DNA of 41,709 bases, taken from contig RAZJ01000024.1 of NCBI GenBank assembly GCA_003612625.1, forward strand, positions 1 to 41,709. Direction: 5' to 3'. The notes below the pieces were generated by a model. The model was not told the DNA's origin, ran no database searches, and was given only the letters and a program-made list of their open reading frames with translations. This document shows positions 24,781 to 31,974 of this stretch, in pieces (positions within the stretch are counted from its first letter, which is position 1; each line of letters starts with the position of its first letter). The DNA is from a bacterium 1XD42-1. GTDB taxonomy: Bacteria > Bacillota > Clostridia > Oscillospirales > Ruminococcaceae. Position numbers and translations under genes: made by a program.

Positions 24781-25456
24781 TCTCCTTCCTTTGCTGGCTT
24801 AAACAATTCCGATAACAAGTGCCATATTTTGAAAATGAAACAGGATAAATTTCGTATTGGGATAAAAGCCGGCACATCCAAAGAGGCATTGCACTTGGAA
24901 TTTTAACTTCCATAAGAACTTCATTTCCTAACAAAGGCGTTCCCCAGCAGCCTTTGGAAAGATCTAATAACTGATCCCTCCAGCGGATATTCCGATCGAA
25001 TGTTACCCGTAATCCAATATCCTGGCTTCCGGAAAAAGCTTCCCGGTCATACGCAAGATAAACAACAGGCATTGGATTATGATACATCTGCATAAACCAG
25101 GCGATTTCTTGTGGAATCTGTTCTTCTGGAAATTCCCCTCTCCGAAAAGCTTCTAAAGTTAAAGCAATCCGGCGTTTATAAACAATACCTTTATATTTCT
25201 TTTTTAATTCCAGAAATACAGAGTCTTTCGCTCCTGGAATCCCGTAAGAACGCAGCCGTAATTTTTCTTTATAGACAGGCTTTTCTAAAGACATACGGAT
25301 TAGCCGGTAATCTGGTGTATCATAATAAAGATTACATACGGTATATGTACTGTAAGCATCTGCTGTTAGATAAGGGGCCATTCCCTCAATTAAAATATTA
25401 AATTTTTCTGGGGAAAGCAGATATTTTTTTTCATACCGCTTGAAAGTTTCTGTCAT
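24764..25456 (-). CDS. VTC-domain (polyphosphate polymerase-like) protein
   Basis: A 230-residue stand-alone VTC domain, a triphosphate-tunnel fold. In yeast Vtc4 this fold makes polyphosphate from ATP. Tunnel-type basic and acidic strands are visible: FKRYEKKYLLS, YKEKLRLRSYG, VFLELKKKYKGIVYKRR, PVVYLAYDREAFSG, LRVTFDRNIRW and LMEVKIPSAMPLWM. The C-terminal FSKYGTCYR is also typical. GGGAGGG lies 8 bp upstream. It is the first gene of the operon with DUF4956 and the Cthe_2159-like lipoprotein; this combination recurs in clostridia, often with CotH, which is missing here. Catalysis is inferred from the family only. Confidence 0.88.
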   Translation of the reverse strand: MTETFKRYEKKYLLSPEKFNILIEGMAPYLTADAYSTYTVCNLYYDTPDYRLIRMSLEKPVYKEKLRLRSYGIPGAKDSVFLELKKKYKGIVYKRRIALTLEAFRRGEFPEEQIPQEIAWFMQMYHNPMPVVYLAYDREAFSGSQDIGLRVTFDRNIRWRDQLLDLSKGCWGTPLLGNEVLMEVKIPSAMPLWMCRLLSQYEIYPVSFSKYGTCYRNCLSQQRKEIVTCA

Positions 25457-25565
25457 TGTATTTCCCTCCCAGCTTCTAAAACTGGGGTTATCTTACTGCT
25501 TAAATATGTTTAAAATGCGTGCTTCCAAAATTCAGAATGTGAGGATTTGTAAACAATTTTCAAAC

Positions 25566-25614
25566 AGATAAAAAGACTGCAGCTGCCTGAAAATAAGGTC
25601 TGCCACAGTCTTTT
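25566..25614 (-). terminator. Terminator of the DUF378 gene
   Basis: AAAAGACTG (25571-25579) pairs with CAGTCTTTT (25606-25614), with partial extension inside; on the minus strand TTTTTATCTG follows. Confidence 0.65.
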
Positions 25615-25628
25615 CTTTTGTTTAAAAG

Positions 25629-25829
25629 CTATGATTTGGCTGTTTCCGGGCGGAATAATAGGGAAATACACCAAAGTCCTGCGATAGCTACTGCTGTATA
25701 TATGATACGGCTGATAATGCTGGAAGCTCCTCCAAATAACCATGCTACGGCATCTAATTGGAAAATCCCTATCAGTCCCCAATTTAATCCACCGATTATC
25801 AATAAGATTAACGCAATTTTATTTAACAT
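25629..25829 (-). CDS. DUF378 small membrane protein
   Basis: A 66-residue protein with two membrane helices, MLNKIALILLIIGGLNWGLIGIFQLDAVAWLFG and ISRIIYTAVAIAGLWCISLLF. The GGLNWGL and DAVAWLFG motifs define DUF378. A GGGGGGAG run 6-7 bp upstream fixes the start; the longer open frame with MRRKKGG would start inside this RBS. Single gene divergent from guaA. The family function is unknown. Confidence 0.85.
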   Translation of the reverse strand: MLNKIALILLIIGGLNWGLIGIFQLDAVAWLFGGASSIISRIIYTAVAIAGLWCISLLFRPETAKS

Positions 25830-25860
25830 TCTTTTTCTCCCCCCTTTTTTTCTTCTCATC

Positions 25861-25889
25861 TTGTATTTTAACCAAAATCATGGCATAAT
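25861..25889 (+). promoter_or_regulatory. guaA promoter
   Basis: TTGTAT (25861-25866), 17 bp, CATAAT (25884-25889), giving a leader of only about 32 nt. There is no room for a purine riboswitch. Confidence 0.6.
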
Positions 25890-25927
25890 AAACAAAATAA
25901 ATATATGATATAGAAAGGAAGAAATTT

Positions 25928-27460
25928 GTGAAACATCAAACCATTATTGTTCTTGACTTCGGCGGCCAGTATAATCAGCTCATTGCCCGCAGAGTCCGTG
26001 AATGTGCCGTTTATTGCGAAGTTTTACCCTATCATACGCCTTTAAATGAGATTCTCCGCCGGGAGCCAATTGGGATTATTTTTACAGGCGGGCCAAATAG
26101 TATTTATCTTGACGATTCTCCCAGACCAGATCCAGCTATTTTTGAACAAAATATTCCAATCCTTGGAATTTGTTACGGTATTCATGCTATGGCTTATAGT
26201 TTAGGCGGCCATGTTGCCAGTCCGGATTCCCGGGAATATGGGAAGATGATTACATATTTTAATACAGAATCCCTTCTTTTCCAGGAGCTTCCTCAGCAAG
26301 GGATTACCTGGATGAGCCATTCCGATTATATTGACCAGCTGCCAGACGGGTTTTCTTCCACAGCCCATACAGATGCTTGTCCTGTTGCTGCAATGGAAGA
26401 TCCTTCCCGAAAATTATACGGGGTACAGTTCCATCCCGAAGTACTCCATACTGAAAATGGAACGGCTATATTACGGAATTATTTATACCGTATTTGCGGC
26501 GCTAAAGGCGATTGGACTATGAAAGATTACGCTAAGAATACAATTGCTTCTCTCCGGGAAAAAATAGGAGATGGCAAAGTTCTTCTTGCTTTGTCCGGGG
26601 GAGTTGACAGTTCGGTTGCTGCGGCTTTACTTTCCCGCGCAGTAGGTTCCCAGCTTACCTGCATCTTTGTCGATCATGGCTTAATGCGTAAAAATGAAGG
26701 GGATGAAGTGCAGGCTGCATTTAGTAATCAGGAATTGAATTTTGTCCGTGTCAACGCAGGAGAGCGTTTTTTAGGGAAATTAAAGGGTATTTCTGAGCCG
26801 GAACAAAAACGGAAAATTATTGGAGAAGAATTTATCCGTGTATTTGAGGATGAAGCGAAAAAAATTGGAAAAGTCGATTTTTTAGTACAAGGTACGATTT
26901 ATCCTGACGTAATTGAATCTGGTGCTGGCGATGCTGCTGTTATTAAAAGCCATCATAATGTGGGCGGCCTTCCAGATTATGTGGATTTTAAAGAAATTTT
27001 GGAGCCTCTGCGCCTCTTATTTAAAGATGAAACCCGGGCTTTAGGCCGTGAACTTGGCTTGCCAGATTACCTTGTAAATCGTCAGCCTTTCCCTGGACCA
27101 GGTCTGGCAATCCGTATTATAGGCGAAATTACACCCCAAAAAGTAGCAATTTTACAAGATGCTGACGCTATTTTCCGGGAGGAAATCGCTCGTGCTCAAT
27201 GGGACCAACATGTCCAACAATATTTTGCCGTTTTAACCAGTATGCGTTCTGTTGGTGTTATGGGGGATGGCCGCACTTATGACTATACCCTTGCTTTACG
27301 TGGAGTTACTACAACTGACTTTATGACAGCAGATTGGGCACGTATTCCTTATGATATATTAGAACGTGTGTCTAATCGTATTATCAATGAAGTTCGTGGA
27401 ATTAACCGTATTGTGTATGATATTACTAGTAAACCACCGGCTACGATAGAGTTCGAATAG
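25928..27460 (+). CDS. guaA: GMP synthase (glutamine-hydrolysing)
   Basis: This enzyme converts XMP, glutamine and ATP to GMP, the last step of guanine nucleotide synthesis. The 510 residues hold a class I glutamine amidotransferase domain (nucleophile Cys82 in [26 protein letters not shown] supplies His and Glu), the ATP-pyrophosphatase domain with the PP-loop [12 protein letters not shown] (about 221-232), and the C-terminal dimerisation domain ([15 protein letters not shown] to PPATIEFE). The start is GTG, with AAAGGAAG 7 bp upstream. The gene is intact. Its last 12 bases plus one form the attachment core for the island downstream; insertion keeps the final codons and stop. Confidence 0.97.
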   Translation: MKHQTIIVLDFGGQYNQLIARRVRECAVYCEVLPYHTPLNEILRREPIGIIFTGGPNSIYLDDSPRPDPAIFEQNIPILGICYGIHAMAYSLGGHVASPDSREYGKMITYFNTESLLFQELPQQGITWMSHSDYIDQLPDGFSSTAHTDACPVAAMEDPSRKLYGVQFHPEVLHTENGTAILRNYLYRICGAKGDWTMKDYAKNTIASLREKIGDGKVLLALSGGVDSSVAAALLSRAVGSQLTCIFVDHGLMRKNEGDEVQAAFSNQELNFVRVNAGERFLGKLKGISEPEQKRKIIGEEFIRVFEDEAKKIGKVDFLVQGTIYPDVIESGAGDAAVIKSHHNVGGLPDYVDFKEILEPLRLLFKDETRALGRELGLPDYLVNRQPFPGPGLAIRIIGEITPQKVAILQDADAIFREEIARAQWDQHVQQYFAVLTSMRSVGVMGDGRTYDYTLALRGVTTTDFMTADWARIPYDILERVSNRIINEVRGINRIVYDITSKPPATIEFE

Positions 27461-27461
27461 T
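27449..27461 (+). repeat. attL-like direct repeat at the guaA 3' end
   Basis: GAGTTCGAATAGT, the last codons of guaA plus one base, is repeated exactly at 38016-38028, 10.57 kb away. The guaA 3' end is a known insertion site for integrative elements such as Tn5801. Confidence 0.8.
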
Positions 27462-27469
27462 AAACAGAG

Positions 27470-27508
27470 AGCCGGGAAGCCGCATAAACAGCGGACTTTC
27501 CGGCTTTT
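27470..27508 (+). terminator. Terminator after guaA (supplied by the island)
   Basis: AGCCGG...CCGC pairs with GCGG...CCGGCT (27470-27483 with 27491-27505, one bulge), followed by TTTT. It lies inside attL, so it comes from the inserted element. Confidence 0.75.
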
Positions 27509-27518
27509 GATTTGGGGC

Positions 27519-27538
27519 GTGATACCTTTTTGATACCT
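27519..27538 (+). repeat. Arm-site-like repeat, left (GTGATACC-N5-GATACCT)
   Basis: The same bipartite motif with the same 5-bp gap occurs at 37894-37913 near the other end. Each lies within about 100 bp of an attachment repeat, as arm-type integrase or Xis sites do. Confidence 0.55.
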
Positions 27539-28394
27539 ATACAGAGAAAAGTTGATTTTCACTTATAGCTTCAACGGAGATAAACGATAAATTTCTATTT
27601 TTAATAAGGTTGTTTAAATAGTCTGTTGTTTCAGTCGGTATATCTGCTGAATATACAATTAAAATGATAAATCGAAAATTTCTATGTGCAGTATTTTCAT
27701 ATGCAACACCACGTTGTTCGATTTTGCTAATAAATCGGACAAGAGTAGATTTTGTTACGGGGTTATTCCAACATTTTATCTCATATAGCAAGTCAATATT
27801 ATTATATTTTGAAGTTGCAATAATATCATATTCATAGTTTCCGACCTTTACATTTTGAAGTACATTATATTTTCTTTTGAGTTTCTTCTTTAAATAATTA
27901 TAACTGGCTTCTTCCACTTCAAAAGCTTTTCGGATTCTGGAGGAAGTTGTTGTATAGGAATGGATTTTTTGAGGATCAGTGTTTATTGCTTCATGATTTT
28001 CAATATCTTCTTGGATGACTTTTTCTGCAATTTCTTGTGCAGACATACTCTGAATATGCAATTCTTTTTCTTCTAAATCTAATTTTGTTATTTTATCTAA
28101 TGTTTTTTGGATATGAAGCCATTTCAAACTGCCCCATAGAGTAAAAAAGATACCAATACTAATAGATACCAGACAAACAATGGGCAAATATTCAAATATA
28201 GCGTGTATATACTGGATTTTGATGCTCAAAAAGTCGGAAGAAATTTGTGATAAATTGTTTGCTTCTTCCTGTGAAATCATAATATCGTAGGAACCAGAAA
28301 CTAAATAGTGTAAGTAGAATAATGGTGCAACAATTAGAACAATGCCTACTGAAATAATAAATTTATAAAAACTATCATATTGTAAATTATCCAT
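27537..28394 (-). CDS. Membrane protein with cytoplasmic PD-(D/E)XK nuclease-like domain
   Basis: A 285-residue protein not assigned to a named family. Membrane helices at about 12-31 and 69-90 enclose a 37-residue extracellular loop. A charged coiled-coil-like linker (about 95-135) follows. The C-terminal 125 residues look like a restriction-endonuclease fold: helix with Glu161/Glu162, strand NYEYDIIA (Asp190), strand DLLYEIKCW (Glu205-x-Lys207), then a helix STLVRFISKIEQRG and strand FRFIILIVY. This Asp...Glu-x-Lys order is the PD-(D/E)XK active site. Its ATG overlaps the end of the XRE regulator by 8 bp. GGAG lies about 8 bp upstream. A membrane-tethered nuclease next to a repressor in a mobile island suggests defence or inter-element competition; this is inference. 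Confidence 0.65.
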   Translation of the reverse strand: MDNLQYDSFYKFIISVGIVLIVAPLFYLHYLVSGSYDIMISQEEANNLSQISSDFLSIKIQYIHAIFEYLPIVCLVSISIGIFFTLWGSLKWLHIQKTLDKITKLDLEEKELHIQSMSAQEIAEKVIQEDIENHEAINTDPQKIHSYTTTSSRIRKAFEVEEASYNYLKKKLKRKYNVLQNVKVGNYEYDIIATSKYNNIDLLYEIKCWNNPVTKSTLVRFISKIEQRGVAYENTAHRNFRFIILIVYSADIPTETTDYLNNLIKNRNLSFISVEAISENQLFSV

Positions 28395-28962
28395 TGTTTA
28401 TTCTCCACTGATAACTATTATTTTTCTTATCATTTCCTTTTTCATCAACACTACTACTCGTAGCAGGCCAGTTGATTTTCCACTCAAAATACTCGTCCTC
28501 TGAAATCTCCCCACTCTTCAACTGCTCTTTCCGCAGACACCACTCACGCATAAAATCATTGACTAATCCATACTCTAGCCACATACCCACTGGAGCATGA
28601 GCAGGCCAGTCATCATTGTCATAGTAACGCACCGATTTATCATCAGAAGCGTTGCACTTGCCGGGATTGCGGACAAGCTGAAATAAATGGATCGTGCTAC
28701 GGTCATCTTCATCAAGCCAAAGGAATGTGAGCATAATATCTTCGGCGCAACCGGGGGTAACACCGATAAAATGGATATAATTGACGTTCAGTATCTTTGC
28801 CATTTCTATTAAAGTGTTGTTTTTGGGAACACGATAGCCGGATTCATACTGTGCGATACGAACATCAGCATTGCGTTCCTCATATCCCAATTTTAAGCCT
28901 AGTTCACGCTGTGTCAAGCCCCGGAACGTGCGTATTCTCTTTATCCGTTCTCCTAATACCAT
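28387..28962 (-). CDS. XRE-family transcriptional regulator with C-terminal extension
   Basis: About 191 residues. The N-terminal Cro/CI-type helix-turn-helix is clear: LGERIKRIRTFRGLTQRELGLKLGYEERNADVRIAQYESGYRVPKNNTLIEMAKILNV. The rest has a Trp/Asp-rich segment (DDWPAHAPVGMWLEYGLVNDFMREWCLRKEQLKSGEISEDEYFEWKINWP) found in similar regulators of Firmicute elements; its ligand is unknown. AAAGGA sits 9 bp before this start; an ATG two codons earlier is too close. It is immediately upstream of, and overlaps, the membrane nuclease-like gene, so it probably controls it and itself. Confidence 0.85.
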   Translation of the reverse strand: MVLGERIKRIRTFRGLTQRELGLKLGYEERNADVRIAQYESGYRVPKNNTLIEMAKILNVNYIHFIGVTPGCAEDIMLTFLWLDEDDRSTIHLFQLVRNPGKCNASDDKSVRYYDNDDWPAHAPVGMWLEYGLVNDFMREWCLRKEQLKSGEISEDEYFEWKINWPATSSSVDEKGNDKKNNSYQWRINNG

Positions 28963-28984
28963 AGTCATGTGTCCTTTCTGAAAA

Positions 28985-29491
28985 TTAGAATGATTGTTTT
29001 GAAACTATCATGTTACATCTGCTCCACAATTCGTCTTTATATGCAAATACATCTTTGTCAATCTTTCTTTCAACAAAGCCAACTTTTTCATAACATTGCT
29101 TTGCTAATGCGTTTTCATTGAAAACATTTAGTTGAACCGCATTTGCGCGGGTTATCTGAAAGGCAAATTTCAGAGCCAGATTCAGCATTTCTTTTCCGTA
29201 ACCTTTTCCACGTTTGTTTTTATCAACGACAACAAATTTAAGAAAACCGATATTATCTGCTGTATTGATAGAATAACAGAAGAAGCCTACTGCCTGTCCG
29301 TTATTTTTAGTTGCGACATAAGCACTGTCCGTCCAGTCCATTGCATTTTTCTCTAATAAATCATGGAAAGATTTTTGTGTCATGGGGTATGGCAAAAGAT
29401 TTGCACACCAAAAAGCATGAGTTCTTTCGTCATCAATCCATTTTGATATATATTCGTAATCTTTGCTTGGTATATATGGTCGGATTCTCAT
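28985..29491 (-). CDS. GNAT-family N-acetyltransferase
   Basis: A 168-residue acetyl-CoA-dependent acetyltransferase. The fold marks are the N-terminal MRIRPYIPSKDYEYISKWI, strand VGFFCYSIN, the acetyl-CoA loop VVVDKNKRGKGYGKEMLNLALKFAF (R/Q-x2-G-x-G/A), and NENALAKQCYEKVGF typical of RimJ/RimL-like members. GAGAGGA lies about 11-12 bp upstream. It ends 22 bp before the XRE gene and follows a second GNAT gene, so the four may share a transcript. The substrate is unknown; drug, toxin or protein N-terminus acetylation are family options. Confidence 0.88.
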   Translation of the reverse strand: MRIRPYIPSKDYEYISKWIDDERTHAFWCANLLPYPMTQKSFHDLLEKNAMDWTDSAYVATKNNGQAVGFFCYSINTADNIGFLKFVVVDKNKRGKGYGKEMLNLALKFAFQITRANAVQLNVFNENALAKQCYEKVGFVERKIDKDVFAYKDELWSRCNMIVSKQSF

Positions 29492-29529
29492 AAATGGAAT
29501 GTCCTCTCTCCAATTTATTTATAAATTTG

Positions 29530-30003
29530 TTATAGGTAGTACACCATAATGTATTCTTCCTCATTCTCCTTTACAATCTCAAAGCCAATTTTTAGATACA
29601 TCTTTGCCGCATAATTGGCTTTTTGAACGGAAAGAGAAACTTGTTTATACCCATGTGATTTAAGCAGGGTAAGAATTTCTTTCATCATAGCCATTCCAAT
29701 GCCAAAGCCCCGGTATTCTTTATAAAGAGAGATTGCCAAAGAGGGCGTTTTATCATCTATATGTCCGTAATCGTTCATAATGCGAACCCAAACAGCCCCA
29801 ACAATCTTACCGTCAACCTCTGCCACTAATCCCCAATCATCTTTGGATTCCCCGAAATGCTTAACATAAATCTGTAATTCGGGAGATGAAATAATACTTT
29901 TGGTTGGAGGTTCGATACCCTCTGGAACAAAAATTGCTTCATATAGAAAATTATCCAGTAACGGATATTCCTGTTTTTGTATTTCCCGTATCGTATACTC
30001 CAT
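29530..30003 (-). CDS. GNAT-family N-acetyltransferase
   Basis: A 157-residue GNAT protein distinct from its neighbour. It has the start MEYTIREIQKQEYPLLDNFLYEAIFVPEG, core strand VAEVDGKIVGAVWVRIM, the cofactor loop SLYKEYRGFGIGMAMMKEILTLLKSHG, and ANYAAKMYLKIGFEIV. GAGAGG lies 7 bp before the ATG. First gene of the left-hand, minus-strand cargo operon of the island, divergent from xis-int. Substrate unknown. Confidence 0.88.
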   Translation of the reverse strand: MEYTIREIQKQEYPLLDNFLYEAIFVPEGIEPPTKSIISSPELQIYVKHFGESKDDWGLVAEVDGKIVGAVWVRIMNDYGHIDDKTPSLAISLYKEYRGFGIGMAMMKEILTLLKSHGYKQVSLSVQKANYAAKMYLKIGFEIVKENEEEYIMVYYL

Positions 30004-30067
30004 AGCTTACCTCTCAATTCTGTATTCTCCATATATTCTAGCATAATTCAGATAATACAGCAACAAA

Positions 30068-30181
30068 AACTTATCAGAAATGCTAAATTTAATAAAAAAG
30101 ATAAGTTTAACAAATAAGCTATTGACAATAACAGAAATGTTAAGTATAATTCAAATACAGAACTTAACAAAAACGCTAAAT
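30068..30181. repeat. Three operator-like repeats around the xis-int promoter
   Basis: AACTTATCAGAAATGCTAAAT (30068-30088) and AACTTAACAAAAACGCTAAAT (30161-30181) are 21-bp near-identical direct repeats (17 of 21 matches). A shorter version, ATAACAGAAATGTTAAGT, lies at 30128-30145 inside the promoter. They are likely binding sites for a regulator or Xis. Confidence 0.55.
30122..30150 (+). promoter_or_regulatory. Consensus promoter of the xis-int-mob operon
   Basis: TTGACA (30122-30127), exactly 17 bp, TATAAT (30145-30150): a perfect sigma-A promoter, overlapped by the middle operator-like repeat. Confidence 0.88.
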
Positions 30182-30198
30182 AAAAAGGAGGATATTGA

Positions 30199-30390
30199 AT
30201 GAGGAATGAACTATTTGTAACTGCCGGGGAGGTAGCGCAGGAGTTGGGCGTTTCCAAACCATTTGCTTACAAATTAGTACGACAGATGAATGAGGAACTG
30301 GAAGAAAAAGGTTTTATCACAATCGCCGGACGTGTCAGCAGAAAATATTATGAAGAAAAATTCTACGGCATGGCGCAGGCGGCGAACTAA
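30199..30390 (+). CDS. xis: Excisionase-like small helix-turn-helix protein
   Basis: A 63-residue basic protein: LFVTAGEVAQELGVSKPFAYKLVRQMNEELEEKGFITIAGRVSRKYYEEKFYG is a MerR/excisionase-type winged helix-turn-helix. It is encoded 12 bp upstream of the integrase gene and follows AAGGAGG by 8 bp. Small proteins at this place usually act as excisionase or recombination directionality factor. The role is inferred from position and size. Confidence 0.8.
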   Translation: MRNELFVTAGEVAQELGVSKPFAYKLVRQMNEELEEKGFITIAGRVSRKYYEEKFYGMAQAAN

Positions 30391-30402
30391 GGAGGGCAGA
30401 TT

Positions 30403-31488
30403 ATGGCGGCATATAAAGATGAACAGCGTGGAACGTGGTATGTATCGTTCCATTATTATGACTGGACGGGGAAGAACTGCCGAAAAGTAAAGAGAGGTTT
30501 CAAAACCAAAAGAGAAGCTACGGAGTGGGAACACCATTTCCGTATGAAAGAAGCGGCTGACTTGGATATGACTTTCGGTGAATTTGTGCAGGCATACACA
30601 AGAGATATGAAACCTAAGTTAAAACACAATACTTGGCTGACAAAGGAGCATATCTTACGCACAAAATTGTTGCCGTACTTTGAGAATAAGAAAATGTGCG
30701 ATATTCGTGCAAAAGATATTATCCAGTGGCAGAATGAGCAGATTTCCTATCGTGATGAAAAGGGAAAGCCCTATGCGCCGACTTATCTGAAAACTCTGCA
30801 ATCAGAATTGAGCGCATTGTTTAATCATGCGGTACGGTTCTACGAATTAAAGAGCAATCCCGTTGTCAAAGCCGGGCCGCTTGGGAAAGGGAAAGCAGAG
30901 GAAATGCTTTTTTGGACGAAGGAGGAATATCTGAAATTCATTGAAGCAGTAAAAGACAAGCCATATTCCTATCAAGCATTTCAAATTTTATACTGGTGTG
31001 GCTTGCGTGTTGGCGAACTTTTAGCACTCACGCCGCAGGATATAGATTTTGATAACAAGGTAATTCGGATAACAAAATCTTATCAGCGGTTAGAGGGAAA
31101 AGATGTGGTAACAGACCCAAAGACACCGAAAAGCAAGCGCAACGTCAGTATGCCGGATTTCTTGTGTGAGGAATTAAAAGAGTATCTCGGCAGACTGTAC
31201 GGACTTCTCCCGACTGACCGTATTTTTCATCTGACAAAAAGTTTCCTGCACCATGAAATGACGAGAGGGGCAGGAAAAGCAGGGGTAAAGCGCATTAGAA
31301 TCCACGATTTAAGGCATTCGCACGTTTCGTTGCTAATCAGTATGGGATTTTCGGCGGTATCAATAGGGAACAGGGTAGGGCATGAAAGCGTGGATATTAC
31401 GTTTCGATACGCCCATATGTTCCCGACAGAACAGATACAAATGGCAGAGTTGTTGAACGCAGAATTTAAGGAGGGTACAGAGGAATGA
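30403..31488 (+). CDS. int: Tyrosine site-specific integrase of the guaA island
   Basis: A 361-residue tyrosine recombinase that integrates and excises the island. Order: an arm-binding N-terminal domain (YKDEQRGTWYVSFHYYDWTGK...KRGFKTKREATEWE, 1-50), core-binding SAM-like domain (about 55-155), and the catalytic domain with Arg202 (GLRVGEL), a Lys near 240-243, His301 and Arg304 (HDLRHSH), His327 (GHES) and the nucleophile Tyr336 (FRYAHMF). All catalytic residues are present, so it should be active. It overlaps the MobC-like gene by ATGA. Unlike most elements, int lies in the middle and not beside an att site. Confidence 0.93.
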   Translation: MAAYKDEQRGTWYVSFHYYDWTGKNCRKVKRGFKTKREATEWEHHFRMKEAADLDMTFGEFVQAYTRDMKPKLKHNTWLTKEHILRTKLLPYFENKKMCDIRAKDIIQWQNEQISYRDEKGKPYAPTYLKTLQSELSALFNHAVRFYELKSNPVVKAGPLGKGKAEEMLFWTKEEYLKFIEAVKDKPYSYQAFQILYWCGLRVGELLALTPQDIDFDNKVIRITKSYQRLEGKDVVTDPKTPKSKRNVSMPDFLCEELKEYLGRLYGLLPTDRIFHLTKSFLHHEMTRGAGKAGVKRIRIHDLRHSHVSLLISMGFSAVSIGNRVGHESVDITFRYAHMFPTEQIQMAELLNAEFKEGTEE

Positions 31489-31874
31489 GCGGCACACACA
31501 AATATCCAACAATCAGTTTTCGCATTTCTCCCAGAGAGCGGGAAGAAATTGAAGCAAAAATTTTTGCATGTGGCATGAAAAAGAAAGATTATTTTGTCCG
31601 CTCCTGTATTTACAATCGTGTATGCGTGGTAGGGAAGAAAGAAACGGTATATCAAATTGTGGAAAAATTACAGGAAATGCAGAGCCGTATGGAAGAACTG
31701 GCAGAGCAGATAAAAAGCGAAAAACCGGAGGTCAGTACCGAAGAAATCAGAGAGTTGCAGACATCTTATGAGGATATGTTGAAAGCAATCCTTTGGATGT
31801 TGGACGGAGCAAAATATCTGTGGCAGGGAAACACCAACGGAGAAGAAAAAAGCCCCGACAGCGGCAACTGTTAG
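31485..31874 (+). CDS. MobC-like relaxosome accessory protein
   Basis: A 129-residue protein. KYPTISFRISPREREEIEAKIFACGMKKKDYFVRSCIYNRVCVV has the ribbon-helix-helix pattern of MobC-type mobilization proteins, which help open DNA at oriT. A coiled-coil-prone segment follows (about 50-95). Its ATG overlaps the integrase stop. The downstream neighbours are the replication ATPase and relaxase, consistent with a mobilization operon. Confidence 0.75.
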   Translation: MSGTHKYPTISFRISPREREEIEAKIFACGMKKKDYFVRSCIYNRVCVVGKKETVYQIVEKLQEMQSRMEELAEQIKSEKPEVSTEEIRELQTSYEDMLKAILWMLDGAKYLWQGNTNGEEKSPDSGNC

Positions 31875-31884
31875 GGCTGTGATA

Positions 31885-31943
31885 ACTGGAAAACCTCTGT
31901 TATCAACAATCACAATACCAGTATAGCAGAGGTTTCTTCCAGT
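31885..31943 (+). promoter_or_regulatory. Long hairpin between the MobC-like and replication ATPase genes
   Basis: ACTGGAAAACCTCTG (31885-31899) pairs with CAGAGGTTTCTTCCAGT (31927-31943) with a 2-nt bulge. There is no T-tract. It may control expression or RNA stability of the ATPase. Confidence 0.5.
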
Positions 31944-31974
31944 GGCAACGATTTTTCAGAAATGGAGGGCATTT

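Noticed and set aside
30068-30181. CRISPR-like repeats
   Set aside because: Only three imperfect repeats with unequal spacing, overlapping a promoter and without cas genes; operator sites explain them.
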